Assembly (NCBI RefSeq): GCF_005860795.2
Contig: NZ_CP058350.1
Span: forward strand, 2,696,501-2,760,500
Direction: 5' to 3'
DNA length: 64,000 nt
Source: Peteryoungia desertarenae
GTDB lineage: Bacteria > Pseudomonadota > Alphaproteobacteria > Rhizobiales > Rhizobiaceae
This document shows positions 56,168 through 64,000 of the stretch, one piece after another (the first letter of the stretch is position 1; each line of letters begins with the position of its first letter). The position numbers and the translations under genes were made by a program. The notes under the pieces are model-generated. The model was given only the letters and a program-made list of their open reading frames with translations. It was not told the origin of the DNA and did not search any database.

Positions 56168-57679
56168 GTGCAGACAGCCGGTGAGATTTGGACGACGGAT
56201 GTTGTCTTGGCACCCAAGGCCATGGCGGAGGTCGACGCGGCTGCGATTGCTTCAGGGATACCAGGCTATGATCTTATGGAGCGCGCCGGACAAGCGGTCG
56301 CGGCAACCGCCCTTCGGTCATTTCCCGAAGCGAACCGTTACATTGTCTTGTGCGGGCCCGGAAACAATGGAGGTGACGGTTACGTTGCAGCCCGCGAACT
56401 TGCGGCCTGCGGCGCATCCGCCGAACTCTATCATGTTGAGGAGCTGGACAGGCTTTCCGGCGATGCCCGAACGGCGTTCGAACGCTGTCATCTCCCTGCG
56501 AATCCTCTGCCGACCTACCAGATGCAGCCCGGTGATGTGATCATCGACGCGATTTTCGGTGCAGGCCTGTCTCGCGATCTTCCACCGGAATTGGCAGAGC
56601 GCATAAACGCAATCACGGCTGCCGGTCTTCCTGTACTCGCAGTGGATTTGCCAAGCGGCATCGACGGAGCGACCGGCGAGATGCGTGGCGCGGCCTTCAC
56701 CGCCTCGAAGACCGTCACCTTCATGGCACAAAAACCGGGACATTTGTTGCTGCCTGGTCGGGACCACTGCGGAAGCGTCGAGATCGTCGACATCGGGATA
56801 CCCCGAAGGATGGTGGAAGCTGCGCGCGGGGCTCTGAAACGCAACCATCCCGGCTTGTGGCAGGCCGATCTGCCGCGGGCAAACCTGGCAGATCACAAAT
56901 ACCGTCGAGGGCATGTGAGCGTATTCTCCGGTCCATTTAATGGAACCGGAGCCTGCCGTCTCTCTGCAGCGGCTGCAGCAAGATCAGGGGCCGGCATCGT
57001 CGCTGTCGCGGCGCGCAGATCGGCAGTGGCGGCGCTTGTTCCGCACCTGACGTCCATTATGCTGCACAGCGTCGATAACGAACTGGACCTCGCCCATTAT
57101 CTTGACGACCCTCGCCATCAGACATTTGTGTTGGGGCCGGGTTTTGGTGACTTTGCCCAGGCCCGCAGTTTCGCACTGGCCATTGGACACGCACAGCGGA
57201 CACTTGTTCTGGACGCTGATGGCATCACCGCCTTCAAGGGCAAGGTGGATGAACTGAGAGACGCATTTGCCGATGTGACACCACGTCTGGTGCTTACGCC
57301 CCATGAAGGCGAATTCCACCGACTTTTCCCGGAGATTGCCGCCGAAAACGCCAAGGGCAAGGTCGAAAAGACACGTGACGCAGCAGGCCTTCTGGGAGCC
57401 ATCGTTGTCTACAAGGGAGCGGATACCGTGATCGCTGCGCCGGACGGAAGTGCCGCGATCAATGATAATGCGCCGCCTTGGCTCGCAACTGCCGGCTCGG
57501 GTGATGTCCTGGCCGGGATGATTGCTGGATTGATTGCCCAGCGCGTTCCACCATTCGCCGCATCCTGTGCCGCCGTCTATCTGCATGGGGAAGCCGCGAA
57601 ACTGGCGGGTTCCCCCATGACTGCGGAGGATCTTTTAGAGGCCATCACAGCGGCAATGGCCTCAATCACTCAAGATTAG
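56168..57679 (+). CDS. nnrD: Bifunctional NAD(P)H-hydrate repair enzyme Nnr
   Basis: Nnr repairs damaged NADH and NADPH: the N-terminal YjeF domain epimerises the hydrates and the C-terminal domain dehydrates the S form using ADP. From the chosen start it has 503 residues. The epimerase part shows GYDLMERAGQAVAATAL, CGPGNNGGDGYVAAREL and VDLPSGIDGATGE. The dehydratase part shows GHVSVFSGPFNGTGACRLSA, VLGPGFGD, LTPHEGEFHRLFP and TAGSGDVLAGMIAGLIAQ. The GTG at 56168 has AGGAG with 6-bp spacing; an upstream ATG at 56135 sits inside a palindrome. The stop overlaps the convergent transporter by 4 bp. Confidence 0.92.
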   Translation: MQTAGEIWTTDVVLAPKAMAEVDAAAIASGIPGYDLMERAGQAVAATALRSFPEANRYIVLCGPGNNGGDGYVAARELAACGASAELYHVEELDRLSGDARTAFERCHLPANPLPTYQMQPGDVIIDAIFGAGLSRDLPPELAERINAITAAGLPVLAVDLPSGIDGATGEMRGAAFTASKTVTFMAQKPGHLLLPGRDHCGSVEIVDIGIPRRMVEAARGALKRNHPGLWQADLPRANLADHKYRRGHVSVFSGPFNGTGACRLSAAAAARSGAGIVAVAARRSAVAALVPHLTSIMLHSVDNELDLAHYLDDPRHQTFVLGPGFGDFAQARSFALAIGHAQRTLVLDADGITAFKGKVDELRDAFADVTPRLVLTPHEGEFHRLFPEIAAENAKGKVEKTRDAAGLLGAIVVYKGADTVIAAPDGSAAINDNAPPWLATAGSGDVLAGMIAGLIAQRVPPFAASCAAVYLHGEAAKLAGSPMTAEDLLEAITAAMASITQD

Positions 57680-59322
57680 AGGAGCCGGCTTCGGCGCAGC
57701 AGTCCTTCGTCTTCCAGTAGCGGATAGGCAATCGATACGAGAAGTGAATTGATTTCCTTCAGATCCCGCATGGTGTCGATATGCAATGAACTGGATTCGA
57801 AACTGGCTGCATTGCCCTGCCGCAGCCGTTGCATATGCTGTTCCTCGCTGTCACGCGCCAGATTGCGGACAACCTCCTTTCGGCTCACCAATTGCCGGGC
57901 ATGTTCGAGGTCTCGGTTGACCAGCAGATTGAAGGCGAGATGGGCATTCTGCAGGACCTCCCTGTGCATGGCGCAGAGCTCCGACCAGCCTTCGGCCGAA
58001 AAACCCGTTCCCCGTTCATGCTTCTTGCGGGCCCGGTTGAGCATATTCTGGGAGATGATGTCAGCGGCCTGTTCGATTTTGATCGTAGCGCCCAGCAAAT
58101 TCTGTGACTGCGTTGCAGCCGCTTGATCGAGTGCTGTGGCGGATATCCGTGCCAAGTAGAACTTGATCTCCCGGTGCAGGACATCGATCTCGTCGTCGAG
58201 CATTTCAATCCGCTGAGTCTTCTTCGGATCCCAACGCTCGAAAAGATCGAGAATGCCGTTCAGCATGATTTCCGTCTTGTCGCAGACGGCAAGCACCTCA
58301 CGCGTCGCGTTGCCAATCGCCTGTTGCGGCGTCGCAAGATCGGCAGGGTTCAGAGCCGAAAGCCGGGTAGGGACTTCAGCTCCTTCGGTTTTTTGCGCCA
58401 GCAACTTTTCGAGCAGACGAGCAACGACGCCAGCCAGAGGAAGGCCAACGATCAAGACAGCAGTATTGATGGCAAGATGCACCATGACCACGGCGTCGCC
58501 CGGATGCGCTGAAAAGGCCGAGGGTTCAAGGTTGAAAATGAACTGGAATCCGAGGGCAATCACCGTGATCATCCCGCGGATTGCAACATTCCCGAGCGGG
58601 ACAATACGCCCTGCCGGCTCGGCATTTTTGGTCAGAATGGCACCGATGATCGCCGCACCGAAATTGATGCCGAGAACCAGCGGAATGATGAGGGCGTCCG
58701 GCAGCAGGCCCTTGTCCGCCAGTGATGCAACCAGCAGAACGGATGCCACGCTCGAATGGAACGCCCAGGCGAGCAGCGCCGCCAGCATGAAGGCGCTAAT
58801 CCAGTCGGACGCAAGGTAATTGAAGATGATCGGCAGGATCTTGCTGTTGCGCAACGGGTCGGATGCCTCACCAATCAGCCGTAGAGACAGGAGAAGCAGG
58901 CCGAGACCGAATAAGATGCGCCCCAACTGCCGCCATGTCCGTGATTCCGAGGCACGGAAACTGATCGTTCCGAGGAGCAGGAGCACCGGGATCAAAATGG
59001 AAAGGTCGTAACGCAGGATCCGCGTGACAAACGCTGAGCCGAGATCCGCTCCCAGAAGCGTCGCGATCCCGATTGCGGATGACACATATTGTGCAGCCAC
59101 GAAGGACGACACGATAAGGGCCACAGCTGTTGCACTTTGAAGCGCGACGGCAAACAGAAAGCCAGCAAATGCTGCAGAAAACCGGTTGCCGACCGCATGC
59201 CGCAGCTTGTCCTTCAGAATGCTTCCATAAGCACGCTCAATCCCTGTCCTGACCATGCGTGTGGCCCAGAGCAGGAGCGCGACGGCACCTGCAAGATTGA
59301 TGAAGATAACAATACCTGACAT
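57676..59322 (-). CDS. Na+/phosphate cotransporter family protein with PhoU-like domain
   Basis: This 548-residue inner-membrane protein belongs to the Na/Pi cotransporter (NptA/YjbB-type) family. The N-terminal half has about eight to nine hydrophobic segments with the repeat motif LQSATAVALIVSSFVA, the QSS-type signature in which Ala replaces Ser, and a second copy at AFHSSVASVLLVASL. The C-terminal half (about 330-548) is helical and PhoU-like. The start at 59322 (MSGIVIFINLAGAV) is used; a TTG at 59340 is also in frame. YjbB exports phosphate; the direction here cannot be told from sequence. Confidence 0.87.
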   Translation of the reverse strand: MSGIVIFINLAGAVALLLWATRMVRTGIERAYGSILKDKLRHAVGNRFSAAFAGFLFAVALQSATAVALIVSSFVAAQYVSSAIGIATLLGADLGSAFVTRILRYDLSILIPVLLLLGTISFRASESRTWRQLGRILFGLGLLLLSLRLIGEASDPLRNSKILPIIFNYLASDWISAFMLAALLAWAFHSSVASVLLVASLADKGLLPDALIIPLVLGINFGAAIIGAILTKNAEPAGRIVPLGNVAIRGMITVIALGFQFIFNLEPSAFSAHPGDAVVMVHLAINTAVLIVGLPLAGVVARLLEKLLAQKTEGAEVPTRLSALNPADLATPQQAIGNATREVLAVCDKTEIMLNGILDLFERWDPKKTQRIEMLDDEIDVLHREIKFYLARISATALDQAAATQSQNLLGATIKIEQAADIISQNMLNRARKKHERGTGFSAEGWSELCAMHREVLQNAHLAFNLLVNRDLEHARQLVSRKEVVRNLARDSEEQHMQRLRQGNAASFESSSLHIDTMRDLKEINSLLVSIAYPLLEDEGLLRRSRLL

Positions 59323-59602
59323 GAAATATGCGCCTTGCAACTCTGGAGAACGGGCGAAAATCGGGGAGGGACATGAAATACGAAGTGACCAACGACGGCT
59401 GAGGAGACGCCCGCCGGTAAAAGCCCGAATCCGCGGACATCCCTGATCCGGGCTGCCGTTGTCACAAATCTGTCATAAAATGTCGAGCCCTTGTCTCGGA
59501 GCTCGCTTTCGCGGCGCTGCTGAGCAAGAAGCAAAGGCGCCCGAAGCACTGATCACCGGCAAGCAGGATCTGGCTCCCATCCGGCAAAGGCACGAAAACG
59601 TG

Positions 59603-62524
59603 CTATTCCGCCGCCTCGACCTTACGGAACGGCCGCCGCTCCAGCAGTTCCCTAAGAAACTGACCGGTATAGGAAGTCTCGACCTTCACCACCTCTTCCG
59701 GCGTGCCCTGGGCGACGATCTGCCCGCCACCATCGCCCCCTTCGGGACCGAAGTCGAGAATGTGGTCTGCCGTCTTGATCACTTCGAGATTGTGCTCGAT
59801 GACCACGACCGAATTGCCCTGATTGACCAGTTCCTGAAGCATTTCCAGAAGCTTGGCCACATCATGGAAATGCAGGCCTGTCGTCGGCTCGTCGAGGATG
59901 TACAGCGTGCGCCCTGTCGAGCGTTTGGAGAGTTCCTTGGCAAGCTTCACGCGCTGCGCCTCGCCACCCGAAAGCGTATTGGCCTGCTGGCCGACCTTGA
60001 TATAGCCGAGGCCGACATCAAACAGCGCCTGCAGCTTGTCGCGCACGGCCGGCACCGCCTGGAAGAATTCGACGCCTTCCTCGACCGTCATGTCGAGAAC
60101 ATCGGCGATCGACTGGCCCTTGAAGGTCACATCCAGCGTTTCCCGATTGTAGCGCTTGCCGTGGCAGACGTCGCAGGTGACATAGACATCCGGCAGGAAG
60201 TGCATTTCGATCTTGATGACACCATCGCCCTGGCAGGCCTCGCAGCGACCACCCTTCACGTTGAAGGAGAAGCGGCCCGGCTGGTAACCGCGCGCCTTGG
60301 CCTCCGGCAATCCGGCGAACCAGTCGCGGATCGGTGTGAAGGCACCGGTATAGGTGGCCGGGTTTGACCGCGGCGTACGACCGATCGGTGACTGGTCGAT
60401 ATCGATCACCTTGTCGATGAATTCGAACCCGTCGATGCGCTCGTGCTCCGCCGGGTTCTCGCGCGCGCCCATGATGCGGCGCGCGGCGGCCTTGTAGAGC
60501 GTTTCGATCAGGAAGGTCGACTTGCCGCCGCCCGACACGCCGGTTACGGCGGTAAATACACCGAGCGGGATCGAAGCGGTGACGTTTTTCAGATTGTTGC
60601 CCTTGGCACCGATAACCTTGATCTGCTGGCCCTTTTTCGGCTTGCGCCTCTGTGCGGGAACTTTGACCCCCATCTCGCCCGTGAGGTATTTGCCGGTCAG
60701 CGATTTCGGATGCGCCATGATGTCCTGTGGCGAACCCTGCGCCACGACCTGGCCACCATGAATACCCGCTGCGGGTCCGATATCGACCACATAATCAGCC
60801 GTCAGGATGGCATCCTCGTCATGTTCGACAACAATGACCGTATTGCCGATGTCGCGCAGGTGCTTGAGCGTATCCAGCAGACGCGCATTGTCCCGCTGGT
60901 GCAGACCGATTGATGGTTCGTCAAGAACGTAAAGCACGCCGGTAAGGCCCGAACCGATCTGCGAGGCCAGCCGGATGCGTTGGCTCTCGCCACCCGACAG
61001 CGTCCCGGAATTGCGCGACATCGAGAGATAGTCGAGCCCCACATCGTTCAAGAAACGCAGGCGCTCGCGGATCTCCTTCAGAATGCGGACGGCAATTTCG
61101 TTCTGCTTGTCCGTCAGCTTGGCCGGCAATTCCTCAAACCAGGAACCTGCATTCCGGATCGCCATGTCGGTCACCTGGCCGATATGCAGCCCGTTGATCT
61201 TCACGGCGAGCGCCTCCGGCTTCAGGCGAAAACCACCGCAGGCAGGGCAGGGGGCAGCAGACATGTAGCGCTCGATCTCCTCGCGCGCCCAGGCGCTGTC
61301 GGTTTCTTTCCAGCGCCTCTCGAGATTGGGGACGATGCCCTCGAATGTCTTGGTTGTTGTATAGGCGCGCGCGCCGTCCACGTAATGAAATTCGATTGCC
61401 TGTTCCGTGCCATGCAGGATGGCGTTTTGTGCAGCCTCGTTCAGCTCCGACCACTTGTTCGAAAGCTTGAAACCGAAGGCTTTACCGAGAGCCTCAAGCG
61501 TCTGATTGTAGTAGGGCGATGAGGATTTGGCCCAGGGCGCAATAGCCCCATCGCTAAGACGACGGTTCACCTCCGGAACGATGAGCGCCTCGTCGATCTT
61601 CTGTTGTGAGCCAAGACCGTCACAGGTCGGGCAGGCGCCAAAGGGATTGTTGAACGAGAAGAGCCGCGGCTCGATCTCCGGAATGGTGAAGCCGGAGACG
61701 GGGCAGGCGAATTTTTCCGAAAACAGAACGCGCTCATGCGTCTCGTTCAGCGACTTGTTGGCCGACCCACCTGCCGCTGTCTCTTCTGGCGGTAGCGGCT
61801 TGTCGGCAAATTCGGCAACCGCCAGCCCATCGGCAAGCCGCAGGCAGGTTTCCAGACTGTCCGCCAGACGGCTTGCAATGTCCGGACGGACGACCACACG
61901 GTCAACCACCACGTCGATGTCGTGCTTGTATTTCTTGTCGAGTGTCGGTGCGTCCGCAATTTCGTAGAACTGCCCGTCTATCTTGACGCGCTGGAACCCC
62001 TTCTTCATCAGCTCGGCGAGTTCCTTCTTGTACTCGCCCTTGCGGCCACGGATCATCGGCGCAAGGATGTAAAGCCGCGTGCCTTCCTCCAGCGCCAGGA
62101 TCCGGTCGACCATCTGGCTCACCGTCTGGCTCTCGATCGGCAGACCCGTCGCCGGCGAATAGGGCACGCCGACCCGGGCGAAGAGCAGGCGCATATAGTC
62201 GTAGATTTCAGTGACGGTGCCGACCGTCGAGCGCGGATTGCGCGAGGTCGTCTTCTGCTCGATCGAGATGGCAGGCGACAGCCCTTCGATCTGATCGACA
62301 TCCGGCTTCTGCATCATCTCAAGAAACTGGCGGGCATAGGCCGACAGACTTTCGACATAGCGCCGCTGGCCCTCTGCATAGATCGTGTCGAAAGCAAGCG
62401 ACGACTTGCCCGAGCCCGAAAGCCCGGTCATCACGATCAGGCTGTTGCGCGGCAGATCGAGGTCAATGCCTTTAAGATTGTGCTCGCGCGCACCACGGAT
62501 GGAGATGGTTTTCAGTTCAGACAT
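59603..62524 (-). CDS. uvrA: Excinuclease ABC subunit A
   Basis: UvrA recognises bulky DNA lesions and loads UvrB; it also partners with Mfd, encoded at 39471. The 973 residues are full length. Two ABC ATPase modules are seen: Walker [16 protein letters not shown] (about 33) and [16 protein letters not shown] (about 655), with signatures [12 protein letters not shown] and [12 protein letters not shown]. Zinc-finger cysteines occur in [14 protein letters not shown] to CPTCDGLG and in CEACQGDG to CDVCHG. The LexA box at 62684 lies 160 bp upstream, shared with divergent ssb. Confidence 0.97.
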   Translation of the reverse strand: MSELKTISIRGAREHNLKGIDLDLPRNSLIVMTGLSGSGKSSLAFDTIYAEGQRRYVESLSAYARQFLEMMQKPDVDQIEGLSPAISIEQKTTSRNPRSTVGTVTEIYDYMRLLFARVGVPYSPATGLPIESQTVSQMVDRILALEEGTRLYILAPMIRGRKGEYKKELAELMKKGFQRVKIDGQFYEIADAPTLDKKYKHDIDVVVDRVVVRPDIASRLADSLETCLRLADGLAVAEFADKPLPPEETAAGGSANKSLNETHERVLFSEKFACPVSGFTIPEIEPRLFSFNNPFGACPTCDGLGSQQKIDEALIVPEVNRRLSDGAIAPWAKSSSPYYNQTLEALGKAFGFKLSNKWSELNEAAQNAILHGTEQAIEFHYVDGARAYTTTKTFEGIVPNLERRWKETDSAWAREEIERYMSAAPCPACGGFRLKPEALAVKINGLHIGQVTDMAIRNAGSWFEELPAKLTDKQNEIAVRILKEIRERLRFLNDVGLDYLSMSRNSGTLSGGESQRIRLASQIGSGLTGVLYVLDEPSIGLHQRDNARLLDTLKHLRDIGNTVIVVEHDEDAILTADYVVDIGPAAGIHGGQVVAQGSPQDIMAHPKSLTGKYLTGEMGVKVPAQRRKPKKGQQIKVIGAKGNNLKNVTASIPLGVFTAVTGVSGGGKSTFLIETLYKAAARRIMGARENPAEHERIDGFEFIDKVIDIDQSPIGRTPRSNPATYTGAFTPIRDWFAGLPEAKARGYQPGRFSFNVKGGRCEACQGDGVIKIEMHFLPDVYVTCDVCHGKRYNRETLDVTFKGQSIADVLDMTVEEGVEFFQAVPAVRDKLQALFDVGLGYIKVGQQANTLSGGEAQRVKLAKELSKRSTGRTLYILDEPTTGLHFHDVAKLLEMLQELVNQGNSVVVIEHNLEVIKTADHILDFGPEGGDGGGQIVAQGTPEEVVKVETSYTGQFLRELLERRPFRKVEAAE

Positions 62525-62683
62525 GGCAATCGGCTCGGCTCGGGCATGAGACCGCCTTTGTGCTAAGGCGGGTCCTGGAAGGATGACGGTCCTTATGTAG
62601 TCTAACGATGGCAGCTGTCGAGGACTTGGGGCAACCGTTCTGCGCTAAATCGATTCTGTTGACACCAAACTAGCAAAAGACTA

Positions 62684-62698
62684 GAACAAATAAAGAAC
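62684..62698. promoter_or_regulatory. LexA (SOS) box GAAC-N7-GAAC
   Basis: GAACAAATAAAGAAC is an exact match to the alphaproteobacterial LexA-binding pattern GAAC-N7-GAAC. It lies between divergent uvrA (160 bp away) and ssb (118 bp away), both typical SOS genes, so it probably controls one or both. It differs from the E. coli CTG-N10-CAG box, again fitting Alphaproteobacteria. Confidence 0.9.
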
Positions 62699-62815
62699 AT
62701 TTTTCGTTGTGGATTAAACAGCAGTCAAAGCCAACCATCCGGCAGAATGGGCTAGGATACGCACAATTCTTCGTATTTTCGAACGTCGCGATCATGCGGC
62801 AGTAAGGTGAGTGTC

Positions 62816-63346
62816 ATGGCTGGAAGCGTCAACAAGGTCATTTTGATCGGCAATCTCGGAGCTGATCCCGAAATTCGCCGGACTCAAGACGGGCGCCCGA
62901 TTGCTAACCTGCGCATTGCGACCTCTGAAAGCTGGCGTGACCGGAACAGCGGCGAGCGCAAGGAGAAGACCGAATGGCACACCGTGGTCATCTTCAATGA
63001 GGGCCTTTGCAAGGTCGCAGAACAGTATCTGAAGAAGGGTTCGACAGTCTATATCGAAGGCCAGCTGCAGACCCGCAAGTGGCAGGATCAGAACGGCAAT
63101 GATCGCTACTCGACGGAGGTGGTTCTGCAAGGCTTCAACTCGACGCTGACGATGCTGGGTGGACGTGGTGACAGTGGCGGTTCGCGCAGCAATGACTTCG
63201 GCGGTGGTGATTATGGTGGGGGCTATGACGGCGGCTATGACGCGCCGGCTCCATCCCGTGGTGGTTCATCTGGTGGCGGGAACCGTGGCGGCAGCGCCCC
63301 GTCAGGCGGCTTCTCACGCGATCTCGACGACGATATCCCGTTCTGA
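62816..63346 (+). CDS. ssb: Single-stranded DNA-binding protein
   Basis: SSB coats single-stranded DNA in replication, repair and recombination. The 176 residues comprise an OB-fold domain ([21 protein letters not shown], to about 110), a Gly/Ser-rich linker (about 113-165) and the acidic tip DLDDDIPF that recruits partners. The ATG at 62816 is preferred to an upstream GTG at 62807. Expression is probably SOS-linked through the LexA box 118 bp upstream. A terminator follows 27 bp after the stop. Confidence 0.97.
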   Translation: MAGSVNKVILIGNLGADPEIRRTQDGRPIANLRIATSESWRDRNSGERKEKTEWHTVVIFNEGLCKVAEQYLKKGSTVYIEGQLQTRKWQDQNGNDRYSTEVVLQGFNSTLTMLGGRGDSGGSRSNDFGGGDYGGGYDGGYDAPAPSRGGSSGGGNRGGSAPSGGFSRDLDDDIPF

Positions 63347-63372
63347 GCGCTCTGGATACTGATTGAAACATG

Positions 63373-63397
63373 GGGAGGGATTGATGCCCTCCCTTTT
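63373..63397. terminator. Terminator between ssb and marC
   Basis: GGGAGGG (63373-63379) pairs perfectly with CCCTCCC (63387-63393) around a 7-base loop, followed by TTTT. It is placed between convergent genes. Confidence 0.82.
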
Positions 63398-63408
63398 CCG
63401 TTCGTGAA

Positions 63409-64000
63409 TCAGCCGGCAAATGCCGACTTGACACCATCGACAACGAACTGGACGGAAAGAGCCGCAAGCAGGACGCCGAGAAGACGGGTCAGCAGAGCCC
63501 TGCCGGTAACCCCTAGGAACTTGTTCAGCCGTTCGGCCAGGTAGAGCGATACAAAAACCAGCGCCAGGACCACGGCAATGACACCGATGAGTTGCGCCTT
63601 GCCAGCCCAGCCGTCGAGCGTTCCCGAGATCAGAACAGTTGCCGATATCGCACCGGGCCCCGCAATCAGCGGAATGGCCAGCGGGAAGACAGCCAGGTTG
63701 TGAATGTGATCCTTGGTGATCGCATCGCCCGTTGTCTTCTCCTTTCGCTCGTTGCGCTTTTCGAAGATCATTTCGAAGGCGATGGCAAACAGCATGAGAC
63801 CACCGGCAATCCGGAATGCTCCCATGGAAATGCCGAGCGCACCAAGAATGGTCGCACCGAACAGCGCGAAGACCGTGAGAATGGCAAAGCCCATCACCGA
63901 TCCGCGAATGGCCACCTGGCGACGTTGCGCCGCCGTCATGCCCTGGGTCAAACCGAGGAAAAGAGGTGCGAGGCCGGGCGGATCGACTGTGACTAGCAGC
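63409..64000 (-). CDS. MarC-family membrane protein, 5' end outside window
   Basis: This is an incomplete inner-membrane protein of the MarC/UPF0056 family. The frame is open to the window edge, where it reads LLVTVDPPGLAPLFLGLTQGM, the conserved DPxGxxPxF start region. Hydrophobic segments follow, including FAILTVFALFGATILGALGIS, FPLAIPLIAGPGAISATVL and TRLLGVLLAALSVQFVVDG. About 197 residues are seen, so only the extreme N-terminus is missing. MarC is not itself an antibiotic pump despite its name; its function is unknown. Confidence 0.9.
   Translation of the reverse strand, partial: LLVTVDPPGLAPLFLGLTQGMTAAQRRQVAIRGSVMGFAILTVFALFGATILGALGISMGAFRIAGGLMLFAIAFEMIFEKRNERKEKTTGDAITKDHIHNLAVFPLAIPLIAGPGAISATVLISGTLDGWAGKAQLIGVIAVVLALVFVSLYLAERLNKFLGVTGRALLTRLLGVLLAALSVQFVVDGVKSAFAG

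Overview
The window looks like a chromosomal segment of an alphaproteobacterium of the order Rhizobiales, most likely Rhizobiaceae or a close relative. The basis is gene order and content: ntrY-ntrX-trkA-D-amino-acid aminotransferase-hfq-hflX, the cysG-DUF2849-cysI-DUF934-fpr sulfite reduction block, phosphatidylcholine synthase (pcs), divergent uvrA/ssb with an alphaproteobacterial LexA box, and glnB-glnA behind a sigma-54 promoter. GC content is high throughout, apart from a few AT-rich promoter gaps. No rRNA or CRISPR array is visible; there is one tRNA (Lys, UUU).

Layout. 1-6785: nitrogen/redox two-component system ntrYX, potassium uptake trkA, aminotransferase, hfq, hflX. 6821-9159: a two-gene bacteriochlorophyll module, bchE-bchJ, behind a FixK/FNR-type box and a PpsR/CrtJ-type palindrome. 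9362-16657: DedA protein, mazG and a deaminase on the minus strand, then the sulfite reduction operon and fpr. 16711-22491: a secreted FG-GAP protein, a GntR regulator facing a DapA-family gene with paired operators, and a MacAB-like exporter. 22818-26933: tRNA-Lys, ccdA, an AEC carrier, a UbiH-type hydroxylase and pcs. 27101-32687: a complete BMP-type (nucleoside-like) ABC importer and a GntR regulator. 32783-42977: glmU, glmS, a DUF502 protein, recG (frameshifted), sdhE and mfd. 42996-48899: two EamA transporters, a DsbA-like protein, an oligopeptide-type binding protein, an IalB-like protein and hspQ. 49344-53882: a coiled-coil membrane protein and two tandem TAXI-family periplasmic receptors, the second split by a 1315-bp IS3-family (IS2-group) element with a 5-bp target duplication. 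54026-64000: glnA, glnB, nnrD, a Na/Pi cotransporter, uvrA, ssb and a truncated marC.

Most striking points. (1) bchE-bchJ lies in an otherwise housekeeping neighbourhood, with oxygen/light control sites overlapping the predicted promoter. This suggests an anoxygenic phototroph or a horizontally acquired or relict pigment module. (2) An orphan TAXI receptor pair sits with a TTG-start coiled-coil membrane protein behind a perfect CtrA-type site; no TRAP permease is in the window. (3) NtrX lacks the sigma-54 contact motif GAFTGA. (4) recG and the IS orfA each carry one missing base, which may be real mutations or sequence errors.
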